Under the pieces are notes generated by a model that saw nothing but the letters and a program-made list of their open reading frames with translations, was not told where the DNA came from and searched no databases. Positions 25,629 to 35,080 of a stretch of 64,000 nt of DNA are shown here, piece after piece. Origin of the DNA: Mesorhizobium sp. AR02 (lineage in GTDB: Bacteria; Pseudomonadota; Alphaproteobacteria; Rhizobiales; Rhizobiaceae); NCBI RefSeq assembly GCF_024746835.1, contig NZ_CP080533.1, positions 248,001 through 312,000 of the forward strand, written 5' to 3'. Both the position numbers and the translations under genes were made by a program. Numbering within the stretch: the first letter of the stretch is position 1; every line of letters begins with the position of its first letter.

Positions 25629-26906
25629 TCACCGTCCATAAATGTCGGCCCGCGTCGGCGGCAGGCCACTTGGACCCCGCGCGCGCTTGGTGACGACGGT
25701 CTGGAAAATCTGTGCCGAGGCGCGCTCGAAAGTAATCGAGCAGCCGGCGAGATAGAGCAGCCAGAGGCGTGCCTTGGCCTCTCCAACCTCGGCAATCGCT
25801 TCGTTGAACCGTGCGTCCAGACGCTCGGCCCAAAGCCGGCAGGTGCGTGCATAGTGCTCGCGCAAATTCTCGACATCGTAGACGAGGAAGCCATGCGCCT
25901 CGAGATTGCCGAGCGTCATCCCGATCGTGTCGAGTTCGCCGCCAGGGAAGATGTATTTGATCAGCGCTTTGAATTCCGGGCCCTTGCGTAGGGTCTTTTT
26001 CATATCTCCCTTGCTGCGCCGGGTGATGGCATGGTGCAGGTAGATGCCGCCGGGCTTGAGCAGACGATGAATGGTCGAGAAATAGGTGGCGTGATTGGCA
26101 AGCCCGAGATGCTCGAACATGCCGATCGACGATATCTTGTCGAACGAGCCGGAGACGTCGGCATAGGATTTTATCTCGATGGTGATGCGATCCTCCAGTC
26201 CTTCGGCTCGAATGCGCTCGCGGGCGAGTTTGGTCTGCGCCTCCGACAACGAGACGCCATGGCCGACAACGCCATAATTTTTCGCGGAATGGATGAGCAT
26301 CGCGCCCCAGCCGCAACCTATGTCGAGCAACCTTTCGCCGGGCTTCAGCCTGAGCTTGCGGCAGATGTGATCGAGCTTGTCGACTTGCGCTTGGTCGATG
26401 CTGTTGGCGAAATCCTTGAAGTAGCCGCAGCTGTAGACCATGCGTTCGTCGAGGAAGAGCCGGTAGAAGGCGTTCGAAATGTCGTAGTGGTGCTGGATCG
26501 CCTCCTGGCTCGAACCGCTGACGAAGGGATTGCGCCCGGAAAGATCGGTCCGCGCCGTCATCTGTTTTCTCGAAAACAGCACGGCCGGCAGATCGCGCAG
26601 GATCGCCAGTTTCGGCAATGACTTGAGCTTCGTCCGCAGCTTGCCTTGCGACGGCAAGGCATAGAAATCGAACAGGGTCCCGTCTTCGACGTCGACGGTC
26701 TTGGAAATCCACATCTCAATCAGCGTCGAGAAAGAGGGCTGGCGGACCATCTGCCAGACGATGTCCTGATCGTTGATGGTGAGCACGGGGCCGGTGGCGG
26801 GACCGATCCGCTCACCGGTCCATAGCCTGACCGCAAAACCCGGCTTCAGAGTCTCAATCACCGTCCGGACGATGCGTGCGGCTCTGTCGGCGGCGTCCTT
26901 TGGCAT
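25629..26906 (-). CDS. Cyclopropane-fatty-acyl-phospholipid synthase family protein
   Basis: Encodes 425 residues from the ATG at 26906 (AGGA 7 bases upstream). The N-terminal third is the lipid-binding part of the CFA family. The SAM-binding core has LLDIGCGWGAMLIHSA, GVSLSEAQTKLARER and IGMFEHLGLANHATYF, then YLHHAITRRSK and FPGGELDTIG, all usual CFAS motifs. It would methylate unsaturated phospholipid acyl chains at the inner membrane to form cyclopropane acids, a stress and stationary-phase response. The exact product (cyclopropane or a methylated relative) is not certain. No neighbouring operon partner. Confidence 0.9.
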   Translation of the reverse strand: MPKDAADRAARIVRTVIETLKPGFAVRLWTGERIGPATGPVLTINDQDIVWQMVRQPSFSTLIEMWISKTVDVEDGTLFDFYALPSQGKLRTKLKSLPKLAILRDLPAVLFSRKQMTARTDLSGRNPFVSGSSQEAIQHHYDISNAFYRLFLDERMVYSCGYFKDFANSIDQAQVDKLDHICRKLRLKPGERLLDIGCGWGAMLIHSAKNYGVVGHGVSLSEAQTKLARERIRAEGLEDRITIEIKSYADVSGSFDKISSIGMFEHLGLANHATYFSTIHRLLKPGGIYLHHAITRRSKGDMKKTLRKGPEFKALIKYIFPGGELDTIGMTLGNLEAHGFLVYDVENLREHYARTCRLWAERLDARFNEAIAEVGEAKARLWLLYLAGCSITFERASAQIFQTVVTKRARGPSGLPPTRADIYGR

Positions 26907-27097
26907 TTCCTCGTCCTGTCGCAATGCTACGATGCTAACACGATGCCTCCGAAAGTGTGACGTCCATCAAAAGGCAGTCCATAATCTAGAGTCTCAGCCA
27001 GACTCAGCAAGTCCCGACGGAACGCGCGTGTGCCATGGCAACGGCTAAGCCGCACTTAAGGCGCGCCAATCCCTGATCCGCATGGCGGCGGCATTTT

Positions 27098-27312
27098 CCA
27101 AATCGACCAGAAAAGGAACCTTCTCGGTCATTCAAAGGTAGTCCTCCGCCGCGTGTCCTTTCAACTGTACTGGAAACGACGACCAGCCGCCCGACCGCAA
27201 ATCTGAAAAAGCCAGCGCCTCTGGCCGAGAGCGCGGGCTCCGACCGAGTTGGCGGACCCAATCGTGAAGCAGGTACCGAGGGTCGTTATCTGCGCCAATA
27301 CGCACCGTTAGA
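27098..27312. repeat. Dispersed intergenic repeat, copy B
   Basis: Matches copy A (14787-15083) in order: ggaaccttctcggtcattc, ctggaaacgacga, the gcgcctctggc...gagagcgcgggctcc hairpin region and the gtaccgagggtcgttatctgc end. About 80 bases of copy A are absent. It lies between the CFAS and DUF3606 genes and shows no coding pattern. Confidence 0.65.
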
Positions 27313-27372
27313 GTGCGTGCAACAAACGCGTGGCATGCGCGTTGGGCATCATCGGATGCAAGAAGGAACGAG

Positions 27373-27561
27373 ATGGGCGACGACAAGACCAAACGAGATA
27401 TTCATGACCGCGACCGCGTGCCGGGGGATGAGGAATACGAGGTGGGCTACCTCGCCAGCAAATTTGGCCTCGCGATTCCCGAGGTTCGGGACCTCCAAGA
27501 AAAGCATGGCAATGAGCGTGAGCCTGTGGAGCGCGAGGCAAAGGCCCGCGGCAGCCGATGA
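27373..27561 (+). CDS. DUF3606 protein
   Basis: Encodes 62 residues with AAGGA 6 bases before the ATG. The protein is MGDDKTKRDIHDRDRVPG, then EYEVGYLASKFGLAIPEV and a Lys/Glu helix. The start DDKTKR and E-E-----YFGL-helix pattern is DUF3606, a helical family abundant in Rhizobiales with no fixed function. Its stop overlaps the next small gene by four bases (ATGA), so the two are likely translated together. Confidence 0.75.
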   Translation: MGDDKTKRDIHDRDRVPGDEEYEVGYLASKFGLAIPEVRDLQEKHGNEREPVEREAKARGSR

Positions 27562-27686
27562 ATGACGTTCCAAATATCGGGCCTCCAATTGAAGGGAAGC
27601 ACCACGGCGACCTTGCCGACGAGAGGAGGCATTTCTACTACTGCCGAACCTGTGGCAAGTCGGTAGACATGCGCGACCGTCGCTAG
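27558..27686 (+). CDS. 42-residue Cys-pair protein coupled to DUF3606
   Basis: The ATG at 27558 overlaps the DUF3606 stop (ATGA). The protein starts MNDVPNIGPPIEGKHH and has HFYYCRTCGKSVD near the end, a single CxxC pair that could bind zinc as half a ribbon. It is too short for usual gene calling. Overlap and an uninterrupted frame are the only evidence. Confidence 0.55.
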   Translation: MNDVPNIGPPIEGKHHGDLADERRHFYYCRTCGKSVDMRDRR

Positions 27687-27858
27687 GTCATATTGCATGA
27701 GACGCTAGGGCACAGTCTGGCTCGACGGCGATTGTCGCGACGATCCAGAAGCTGAAGGCGGCAGGGCGGCAGCCAGCGAGGCCGGGCGTTAGTCAGATCG
27801 CCGCCTCATATATTAGCAATCCCTTGACGAACAGCTGCGCTGCTCCAGAATTCTGTGC

Positions 27859-28140
27859 ATGGCACGGGAAATCAGTATCGGTGACAAGGTGGCGATTATC
27901 GCCACGGTTGGCGAGCGCATCGAGGATCGCGTGTCGCTGCATATTCCGACGGCTCTGCACCCCTATTCGACCGTCGATCCCGGAGCGAAGCCTGGCGACA
28001 GGATAAGGTTCGAAGGGGAAGTTGTGCACGTCGACGAGGTCTAAATAGGGTCACAGTGCAGGTGCTGGGGCGCCTCACGGTCGATACTAGCACGGTCAAG
28101 TTGGTGAGAAGATATCGGCGGCCGACCCGCAACGAGCCGC
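27859..28140 (+). pseudogene. Small beta-rich protein, frameshifted at its 3' end
   Basis: The frame from 27859 gives 61 residues (MAREISIGDKVAIIATVG, VSLHIPTALHPY, PGDRIRFEGEVVHVDEV) then stops at 28044. After the stop another frame resumes the family pattern: VTVQVLGRLTVD, as in VTVKVGGLLTVD of the relative at 9277. So one base has probably been gained or lost near 28035. The 61-residue product might still fold. No ribosome site precedes the ATG. Confidence 0.55.
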
Positions 28141-29295
28141 TGCGTGAAACGGTGGCAAAGCGTTAGAGGTCCTGTCAAGCGCGTCGCGTCCTGCGGGGGC
28201 CGTGCGTTTCGAGTTCGCGGCGGCTTCCTCGCTACTTGTGCGGGAGGCGCTTGCCGGCGAAGTAGCGTTGGTGGTAAATATCGGCACTGGCTTTTTGTTC
28301 GAGCTCCGTGTGGGATTTGATCCCATGCGGGTTTGCATGCTCCAGTCCCCATCACGTCGTTTCGCGTCCTGCCAGCGCGATAATTAGCTCATCCAGCTTG
28401 GTGTGATGGCGGCGGTGTCGCGATAGCCCTGGATCGGCACGACAGCGAGTCGCGCCCCTGCTTGCGGCAAGTTCACCGTGGGCCACCCTTGAACCTCAAT
28501 GTAGCGTTCGGTGCGATGACATCCCGAGTTCGCATCGGCATATACCGTATTCGGCCTCGACGACCTTCATCGCGGTCACCTTGCCGAGGATATCCGCCCA
28601 GCATGCTCCTGTAGTCGGCGGCCAGGTGCTGCACAAACCAGTTCGCAAGGGCCTTCCTGTTTCGGCGCGTCAAATGGGCGGTCTGTTGTGCAAAGGCGCC
28701 CGCTGGCCGGGAGCCAGCGGGCGGCGGACCTTGCGGCCCTATTGACCGCCTGGAGGGGACCGGCGGGCAAATGGGATGACTTTCAGCGCTCCAATCTGAA
28801 CTACAGGTAGACGATTTTCGGTCAGTTTCAAATAATCGATCTGATTCCACGATTCGGTTGGATTGCGAACCGGAACCTGCTCCTTCGGACGTTCATTGGG
28901 CCTGTTCGAAGGCGCGGATGCCTCGGATAGGCTACCATGGTTCAGATGCGTGCAGTGCTCATAATCATGGTCGCGGGCACCGCAGCGAGAACAGCACATC
29001 GAGATTTGGCCTAACAGCATTCACTAAAATGCGCGACTTGGATTTTGGTTGCCAAGGCTGGAAGCAAACATCCGGGTGCTGAAGACCCTCAAGGGCCCAC
29101 ACCCTACGAACACATCTGCAAAACCTGGGCAAAAGAGCCCGAGCACTTCATCCTAAATCCGATCCAGCAAATGCCGGGACTGAACACCGTGTGGCCCACC
29201 GTCCATCCCGTCGATGACACCGTTCGTTTCCACTCCATTTCGAGCCTCACCGCCCACCTCGCGCGGCTGTGTCGCCCTGATTGCCTTCAGCGCTC
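28141..29295. other. Long region without a confident gene
   Basis: Short frames on both strands; one minus-strand frame (28739-29020) ends LPVVQIGALKVIPFARRS, slightly like an excisionase-type DNA-binding end, but has no ribosome site. I support no gene here. It may hold decayed DNA. Confidence 0.4.
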
Positions 29296-30537
29296 TTACT
29301 TGCCGCAGGCCGGCTCGCCTGGATGCCCGCAGGACGGCTTCTTACCTGGCGGCTGCTGCGGCTTGGGCTGCTGCGGCAGGCGCTGTTCTTGGATCTGGGG
29401 CTTCGGCTGGGCACGGAACTCCGGCTTGGGCTGTGGTGGCAGACGTCGCTCTTGGATCTGGGGCTTCGGCTGGGCACGGAACTCCGGCTTGGGCTGCGGT
29501 GGCAGACGTCGCTCTTGGATCTTGGGCTTCGGCTGGGCGTGGAATTCCTGCTTCGGCTGCGCATGAAACGTCGGCTTCTGCGGCTTGGAGAACACGTGCA
29601 CGTTCGGCTTTTCCTGCAGCTTGAGCTGGCGCTGTGGTTTCCGCTGCACGTTGATTTCCGGGCCGACGGAACCACCACCGCTGTTCTGCAGCTTGCGGAT
29701 TTTCTTGTTCCCGTTGCCCGGGACCTGATCGCTCGGTACGACAACGGCCTGGCCAGCGGACAGGTCCTTGCGCGTCAGCTTCTTCGGCTTGCCGGTGTTC
29801 TGGTCGGACAACGCGTTCGGAGTGTTCTTCCTGAACTTCTGCCGAGCGTTCAGATCTTGCCCGGCCGGTGCACCGCTGACGGTCGGCGGCTTGCGGAACT
29901 TGCCATTCTTGCCCTGCCCATTGCCGGCTCCGTTCTGCTGGCCAGCGCCCTGCCCTGTCGTCACAGCGGCGCCTGTATTCCCTGTAGCCTGCGGGTTCCC
30001 GCTTATCGTACCCTGCTTGCGCAGGTTCCTGGACTTGTCGTTGGGTAAGGTCTGGCTGTTGAGCACCGGCTTGCCGTTGACGAGTGGCAGCGTCTTGCGG
30101 TTGGCGCCGGGCAAGGCGTGATCAGTCGAAAGTTTGCCGCCAGGTAGCGTCTTCGACATCGGCGTGGTGCCGCCTGGTTGACGACCTTGCGCCGCACCCT
30201 GCCCGAGCTTCGCCGGCAGGCCGCTCGGATTCTGCTTGACCAGCGCGGCCCTTTTCTGCAGCTGCGGCGGCAGCGCAACCTTGGCCGCGAGCGCGGCCGC
30301 GCCCAGGCCTGCGGCGGCGCCGAGCTTCTGGCCGGTGGTGAGACCGCCCGGCGCATTGCCATTGATCGTGGTGTTGTGGATGTTGTTGAAGACGATGTCG
30401 TCGGGCGGAAATGTTTCCCAGACAGTGCGAACCAATCTCGCGCGGCTTTGCGGTTGAATTTCGTCCAAAAAATAGCGGTTTTGGGTATCCCGACGCGATG
30501 CGATCCGCAGCGGGCCGGGTCGGGGCACCGCCTGCAT
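29296..30537 (-). CDS. Low-complexity Pro/Gln/Lys-rich repeat protein
   Basis: Encodes 413 residues from the ATG at 30537, but this start has no ribosome site and the signal peptide expected for such a protein is missing. Bases upstream read as a signal-like YAQDVSC stretch in another frame, so the N-terminus may be frameshifted. There is one early helix (GQKLGAAAGLGAAALAAKVAL), then a long disordered part rich in Gly, Asn, Lys and Gln, and at the end a near-perfect 21-residue tandem repeat (RRLPPQPKPEFRAQPKPQI). It is probably secreted or at the cell surface. No enzyme motif is seen. Confidence 0.6.
   Translation of the reverse strand: MQAVPRPGPLRIASRRDTQNRYFLDEIQPQSRARLVRTVWETFPPDDIVFNNIHNTTINGNAPGGLTTGQKLGAAAGLGAAALAAKVALPPQLQKRAALVKQNPSGLPAKLGQGAAQGRQPGGTTPMSKTLPGGKLSTDHALPGANRKTLPLVNGKPVLNSQTLPNDKSRNLRKQGTISGNPQATGNTGAAVTTGQGAGQQNGAGNGQGKNGKFRKPPTVSGAPAGQDLNARQKFRKNTPNALSDQNTGKPKKLTRKDLSAGQAVVVPSDQVPGNGNKKIRKLQNSGGGSVGPEINVQRKPQRQLKLQEKPNVHVFSKPQKPTFHAQPKQEFHAQPKPKIQERRLPPQPKPEFRAQPKPQIQERRLPPQPKPEFRAQPKPQIQEQRLPQQPKPQQPPGKKPSCGHPGEPACGK
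29380..29530. repeat. 63-bp tandem repeat in the low-complexity gene
   Basis: Two to three copies of a 63-base unit with only scattered changes, coding the 21-residue PQPKPEFRAQPKPQI-type repeats. Copy number may vary between strains. Confidence 0.7.
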
Positions 30538-30752
30538 GTGGACGTTGCTATCGGCGATCCGGCACGGAGACGGCAGGAGACGTCCTGAGCATAAACTGGC
30601 ACCGAAATAACGGGTCAGGGCTTTGTTGCAATTAGGCTGCTGCCAGATAGAGGCCCGCCCAGAGCTACCTAAGGGCTACCAACATCCAAGCAGGGCATGC
30701 AGGACTCATCATTCAGAGCCTGCTAAACTTCCGCGCATATTGGAGGGATGTC

Positions 30753-31742
30753 ATGCTCAACCCGTCGCAACAGATCATGAGGTTAGGATTCGGATTCGCC
30801 GTGTCACAGGCACTGCGCGTCATTATCGAACTCGGCATCCCCGATCTCCTGGCTGCCAGCGAACAGTCGGTGGATGAACTAGCGGCTGCCACTCAGTCAG
30901 ATGCTGACGCGCTTTATCGTGTAATGCGACTTCTCGCGCCCGAAGGGGTCGTTAGGGAAGTGCTGCCCCGCCATTTTGAGTTGACGGAGGTTGGCGCCGT
31001 GCTGCGCTCCGATCAGCCTGGCCCCCGTGACTTCGTTCGTATGATCAACAGCGAGGCCTATCTTGCCTTCGAGCAGCTCATGCATTCTGTCCGCACCGGA
31101 AAGCCAGCCTTCGACAAGGTGTTCGGCAGCCCAAGGTTTGACTGGCTGTCGGCACACCCCGAGCAGGCTGCCTTGTTTCAGCGTGCCATGGTCGCCTTGA
31201 GCCAAGGCAGCAACGAGGCCGTTACCGAAGCTTGTGACTTCAAGCCGTTCACGCGGGTCGTCGACGTTGGCGGGGGACATGGCCAGCTTCTCTCGGTGAT
31301 CCTGGCTCGCAATCCCCATTTGGACGGCGTGCTTTTCGATCTGCCTTCGGGCGTCGCGGCAGCACGCCAGGGTGCCGGAGGCGACCTGCCGCGCACCGAA
31401 TTTGTTGCCGGTGATTTCTTTGAAAGCGTTCCCACCGGTGATGTCTACGTCATCAAGAAGGTCATTCACGATTGGGACAACAGGCGTGCCGCGGTGATCC
31501 TGCAAAATTGCCGCAAGGCAATGCTGCCGAACGGCAAGGTGTTCGTGGCCGAAACGCTCGTGCCGCCGGGTGACGAGCCGAACCAGATCAAGGGTATCGA
31601 CGTGGTCATGCTCGCCGTCACTGGCGGCCTGGAGAGAACGCAGACCCAATATGCAAGCTTGTTCGGCGCCGCAGGGCTGCGCCTTGAACGAGTGATTCAG
31701 ACCCGAGGACCCATTTCCATCCTTGAGGCCTGCCCAGCCTAA
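30753..31742 (+). CDS. SAM-dependent O-methyltransferase-like protein (plant OMT/HIOMT type)
   Basis: Encodes 329 residues with GGAGGG before the ATG. An N-terminal dimerisation winged helix (MLNPSQQIMRLGFGFAVSQ, LGIPDLLAA, LYRVMRLLAPEGV) precedes a methyltransferase domain: VVDVGGGHGQLLSVIL (SAM site), GVLFDLPSGV, FVAGDFFESVP and VIKKVIHDWDNRRA, with His263 or so in HDW as the usual catalytic base. This is the acetylserotonin / hydroxyneurosporene-type OMT fold. The substrate is a hydroxylated small molecule that I cannot name. It stands alone. Confidence 0.9.
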   Translation: MLNPSQQIMRLGFGFAVSQALRVIIELGIPDLLAASEQSVDELAAATQSDADALYRVMRLLAPEGVVREVLPRHFELTEVGAVLRSDQPGPRDFVRMINSEAYLAFEQLMHSVRTGKPAFDKVFGSPRFDWLSAHPEQAALFQRAMVALSQGSNEAVTEACDFKPFTRVVDVGGGHGQLLSVILARNPHLDGVLFDLPSGVAAARQGAGGDLPRTEFVAGDFFESVPTGDVYVIKKVIHDWDNRRAAVILQNCRKAMLPNGKVFVAETLVPPGDEPNQIKGIDVVMLAVTGGLERTQTQYASLFGAAGLRLERVIQTRGPISILEACPA

Positions 31743-32211
31743 CGCGGCATGGTCGACGTCGCGGCACTGAACCGAACACTAGAAGCCGTCCCTCCGAGTT
31801 TTGATTAAGGGAGCGAAACCATGAATGCTCTGTCTGCACTTTCTCCATCCTGATTCCTCGCCGCATTCCTGGCGGTTTGCTCACAGGCCGACAAAGGTCT
31901 CCGGCGGGCATAGGCCGGATGGGCCGAATACCCGACTGATCTCCCGGTAGCCGTTTTCAGGGACTGACATCCTGCGCGTGTTCTGAAGCGCGGCGGCATC
32001 CAGGTTCCTGTCCAATTTCGCAGGTTTCGTACCGCTCGCCCTTCCCGCCGACGGGTCGAGGAATCAGTCATGATCGCAGTGCCCCGCAGAAGAACGCCCA
32101 CTGGTCCGCCGCAGGTTTCGCAGCGGCACAATTTTGCGATGTTCCGGACCAACGTGTCGGAGCTGGTCGCAGTTGCGCAGGCGGATTGGATCGCCGGGTG
32201 CTGAGGGTCAG
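31743..32211. other. Decayed DNA
   Basis: No start or ribosome site supports a gene. One minus-strand frame has CRCETCGGPVGVLLRG, a possible zinc pair, but continues into the IstB remnant frame. It may be IS-related debris. Confidence 0.35.
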
Positions 32212-32470
32212 GCGCGGTTTTGAAGCGCCAGCTCTCTCGTTGCCGGTCTCGACGATATCGCATTGATGGGTCAGGCGATCGCGCCGTGGTCATTCTTGAC
32301 ATCACCGAAAACGGGAGGCCATTTCCCAAAGGTCTGGTGGTGGTGACGATGACCGAGGTCTGCTCGTTGAGGCGGTCAGGCGGCCGAGATAGTCGGCCAT
32401 GCGTCCCTGCCGTTCGGTCCGGGTCTCGGCCTCGGGCTTGTTGACCAGATCCACGACATTCAAACCCGAC
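32212..32470 (-). pseudogene. istB: Remnant of IS21-type IstB helper ATPase
   Basis: Fragments in changing minus-strand frames match the end of IstB: VDLVNKPEAETRTERQGR, then SVIVTTTRP, then RLTHQCDIVETGNE and WRFK near 32212. Intact IstB has the same order, with a DELGYLPF block that is deleted here. There is no Walker A or full frame, so it is a dead IS fragment. Confidence 0.7.
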
Positions 32471-32564
32471 GGGTGAACGCTCGCGTCTTGGGGTTCGAAA
32501 TCTCTGAGCAGGCGCCAAACCCAAGACCTCGCTCAGGCCTCCACAATGAGGAAGTCATCCGCCA

Positions 32565-32963
32565 TCATTCGGTCACGGTGTCGCCATGACGGTGGACGAC
32601 TCTCCACTGGCCGTCCTCCCGGCGATAGACCTGAGTGACGCGCAACGTGTATGTACGCGGCTTGCCGTCGACCGAGACGGACGTGCGCTCCAGTCCAACT
32701 GTGTAGGCCATGTCGCCGATCACGTCGTACGCCTGCACCTCGACGACGAAGGACGTGCAGTTCGAGAAGCTCTTTCCCAGATAGACGAAGAGGTCATCAA
32801 TCTCGGCTTGACCGTTGGCGTTGCGCCACGCACCGAGAACGGTGACCGGCTCACGATGGGACCAGAGCGCCCGGCGAGGCGCCGGGTCACCATTGTGGAG
32901 GGCAAGCTCGGCTTGGTACAGCGAGGTCTTCACCCACGCCAGGAAGTCTTCACGGTCCTTCAT
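32565..32963 (-). CDS. SnoaL/NTF2-like protein (DUF4440-like)
   Basis: Encodes 132 residues, MKDREDFLAWVKTSLYQAEL at the start. A cone-shaped NTF2-like fold is indicated by ALHNGDPAPRRALWSHREPVTVLGAW, then the IDDLFVYLGKSF helix, FVVEVQAYDVIGDMAYTVG and a final strand YRREDGQWRVVHRHGDTV. The QWRVVHRHGD ending is the classic mark of DUF4440/SnoaL-like proteins. They may bind or isomerise small molecules, so function cannot be given. The gene has no partner. Confidence 0.88.
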   Translation of the reverse strand: MKDREDFLAWVKTSLYQAELALHNGDPAPRRALWSHREPVTVLGAWRNANGQAEIDDLFVYLGKSFSNCTSFVVEVQAYDVIGDMAYTVGLERTSVSVDGKPRTYTLRVTQVYRREDGQWRVVHRHGDTVTE

Positions 32964-33293
32964 CTTCCTCGCGTCCTCCCTGTGCAGCGCCTTGTCACAA
33001 TCCGGTAGATTGAATTTCGAAGCTTTTGGCGTTCAGCATGATCGAGCCGCTATCAAGGATGTTCGACTTATCCGAAGGCTCAAATCATCAATCTGTAAAA
33101 TGATTTTAAAAACCGCCTACAGGCTGGTGCAGACGCGACGCCGATCGAGATCAGGTCTTCCTGAGCGCGACCGACCTCCCGACGAAGAAGGGGCCGATCG
33201 AGAGCCCAGTGCCGGCAATGACACGATGGTCAAGCCGCAAATCTATGAATCGGTGTCGAGCGGACGTCAGAAGAAATCAGCCTGACATGATGA
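32964..33293. other. No confident gene
   Basis: Short frames only. A 7-bp hairpin at 33294-33313, atggcggg region, follows the minus-strand gene ending at 33339 and may be its terminator. Confidence 0.35.
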
Positions 33294-33338
33294 TGGCGGG
33301 ACATAGCCCGCCACCATACCGTTAGCGAAAGCCGTGGC

Positions 33339-33614
33339 TTATTTGGAACCGCCGAGTGCCTTCAATTTCTCGCAGAACTGGGCGTGAGGCTTGCTCATCG
33401 CTGCGTCGTTGCATTCCTTCATCATCTTGTCCTGATCGGCCTTAGCCATGCCAGCCCAAGCCTTTTTCATATCGGCGTCCGGCTTCATCGTCTTCATGCC
33501 CGCGTCGGTGAAGAACGGCGCCATCATCTTGGGTTCGTCGAGTGCGCCGGCAAGCGCCGCGCCGCCGACAATGGTGAACGCAAGTGCACCGAAACAGACA
33601 GTTTTGAAGCTCAT
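33339..33614 (-). CDS. Small exported protein of the PFFTDAGMKT family
   Basis: Encodes 91 residues. A signal peptide ends near GAALA|GAL (about residue 22). The mature part has MMAPFFTDAGMKTMKPDAD, KKAWAGMAKADQDKMMKECND and a C-terminal MSKPHAQFCEKLKALGG with two conserved Cys. A second family member at 60590-60872 shares PFFTDAGMKTL and AWTAMKPEEQK but is frameshifted. Probably periplasmic; function unknown. The met/lys-rich, two-Cys layout suggests a small soluble helical protein. Confidence 0.8.
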   Translation of the reverse strand: MSFKTVCFGALAFTIVGGAALAGALDEPKMMAPFFTDAGMKTMKPDADMKKAWAGMAKADQDKMMKECNDAAMSKPHAQFCEKLKALGGSK

Positions 33615-34023
33615 GAAATTATCCTGCCCTACTCTTTTGCCCCGACCGTCGTTTGCGATCAGGTGCGGTTTTTAACGCAATATAAGCGGCATCTAAAAAA
33701 TGGCGAATGTTAGGATGCCGCTTCACAAATCGATACATCCTTGAAATGGCATAGCTACAAAAGGCACTTTCCCGGCAAAATTTTGCAGGCATGCTCGGCA
33801 TATTCGAGCGCTGATCGCTCCTGCTGGAAGGCGTATGAAGCGCACGAAAATCTCGTCTCAAAGCTATCACCCCGTTCGTGTAATTTCCGAGCGCCTTATC
33901 AGGCGCACCTTCATGCTCCATGTTGGATAGCGAGGAGGCGCTCTTGAGGGCGGCGCCAGGCAAGCGAGCCGCTGACGACGAGCAACGATTATGCGGGTCC
34001 GATTCTCGATCAGTCGTCGGCCA
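33615..34023. other. No confident gene
   Basis: Region before the curli cluster; only overlapping short frames. I see nothing to report. Confidence 0.35.
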
Positions 34024-34437
34024 CTACCAGCCGTAGCTGAAGGTGGCGCCGCCGCCATCATCGCCGTTCTGAACAACATTCGCGTCGGTGTTTCTTCCGA
34101 ACTGGAAAATGCCGTAGGCGTTGTCATTGCCGTTCTGCTGCAGGGTGGCGGAATGGCCGTTGCCCTCCTGCTGGATGATGCCGAGATTGCCGCCGCCGTT
34201 TTGTCCGATGCCGGCGGCGTTGCCGTGTCCCAACTGGCGGATGCTGGCGCCGTGCAGGCCGCGATACAACGAATAGACGTGCAGGCCAGTCGCCAGCGCG
34301 CCAGCGTCGCGAGCGTTGCCGGGAGCAAATGTCACCGAAACCCAGCCGCCCGCGTAAGCCGGCGCAGACAGCGCCGCCTGGCCGATGCCGCCGGCAACGA
34401 GAGCGGCGGTAAGGGTTCTGAACATATTGGGGGTCAT
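34024..34437 (-). CDS. Curlin-repeat protein
   Basis: Encodes 137 residues; the ATG at 34437 has GGAG six bases upstream. A signal peptide (AAALVAGGIGQAALSAPAYA) is followed by curlin repeats of the N-x(5)-Q-x-G type: SIRQLGHGNAAGIGQNG, NLGIIQQEGNGHSATLQQNG, NAYGIFQFGRNTDANVVQNG. Such repeats build amyloid fibres of curli. It lies behind csgH and another curlin gene, separated by a terminator, so it may be expressed apart. No csgG or csgF is seen. Confidence 0.88.
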   Translation of the reverse strand: MTPNMFRTLTAALVAGGIGQAALSAPAYAGGWVSVTFAPGNARDAGALATGLHVYSLYRGLHGASIRQLGHGNAAGIGQNGGGNLGIIQQEGNGHSATLQQNGNDNAYGIFQFGRNTDANVVQNGDDGGGATFSYGW

Positions 34438-34560
34438 CTTGATCTCCATTTTCCGGCTGCCCCAGCCTATGGCCAACCTTCTCATCTCGTGGCTGAACGC
34501 TGCCGGAATCCTTCGTTCAGCTGTCGTTCAGTCATTTTTCCCCCGGGCCTGGCGCACATA

Positions 34561-34591
34561 AAAAAGGGCGCCGAATGCCGACGCCCTTTTT
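34561..34591 (-). terminator. Bidirectional-looking terminator after csgH
   Basis: aaaaagggcg (34561-34570) pairs with cgcccttttt (34582-34591). The stem is flanked by A and T runs on both strands. It lies 19 bases after the csgH stop on the minus strand. Confidence 0.85.
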
Positions 34592-34609
34592 GTAAATCTG
34601 GCGATGCGG

Positions 34610-35011
34610 TCAAGTCGCGCCGCCGACCCGCTCGGCGCAGCCGATGCTCTTGCCATCGACCGTGACCTCGAGCTTGGTGTCGTAGACGGCGCCCTTCGCG
34701 TCGAGCGTGACTGCGCCGAGCGTGGCAGGCTTGCCGGGCGCGGCGCTGAAGGCGCCGCCCTGCTCGATATTGGTGCCGCCGGACCGGCCGACGCTTCCGA
34801 CATGGAAGGAATAGGTGCCGCTCACCTTTCTGTCGGCACGGGCGAGCGCCTCCAGCGAGACCATGTCGCCTTCCGGCGTGACACGGATCTCGCAGTGCAC
34901 CGGACCAATGGACTGGTCGGCGGTGGCCATAGCCGCCAGCGCGCCGGCCGGGACCAGGACCAGGGCGAGAGCGGCCATGACGCGGCGGGGATGCTTGACG
35001 ATGCGTGGCAT
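34610..35011 (-). CDS. csgH: CsgH-like curli chaperone
   Basis: Encodes 133 residues. The signal peptide (about 1-32) precedes a beta-sandwich protein: IGPVHCEIRVTPEGDMVSLEALA, GTYSFHVGSVGRSGGTNIEQGG and TKLEVTVDGKSIGCAE. CxxC spacing of the two Cys suggests a disulfide. CsgH is the alphaproteobacterial curli accessory that blocks early CsgA aggregation; the location between two curlin genes supports this. Sequence similarity is from memory, moderate. Confidence 0.8.
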   Translation of the reverse strand: MPRIVKHPRRVMAALALVLVPAGALAAMATADQSIGPVHCEIRVTPEGDMVSLEALARADRKVSGTYSFHVGSVGRSGGTNIEQGGAFSAAPGKPATLGAVTLDAKGAVYDTKLEVTVDGKSIGCAERVGGAT

Positions 35012-35080
35012 GTTCGTCTCCTTGGCACGAGTTGGCCGCGGCCGCGGACTCTTTCCACGGCCGCCCGGCCGTTGCCGTGT

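Noticed and set aside
28739..29020. Minus-strand frame with an excisionase-like ending
   Set aside because: No ribosome site and weak composition; the likeness covers too few residues.
29380..29530. Tandem repeats as a CRISPR array
   Set aside because: The repeats are contiguous without spacers and keep the reading frame of a coding sequence.
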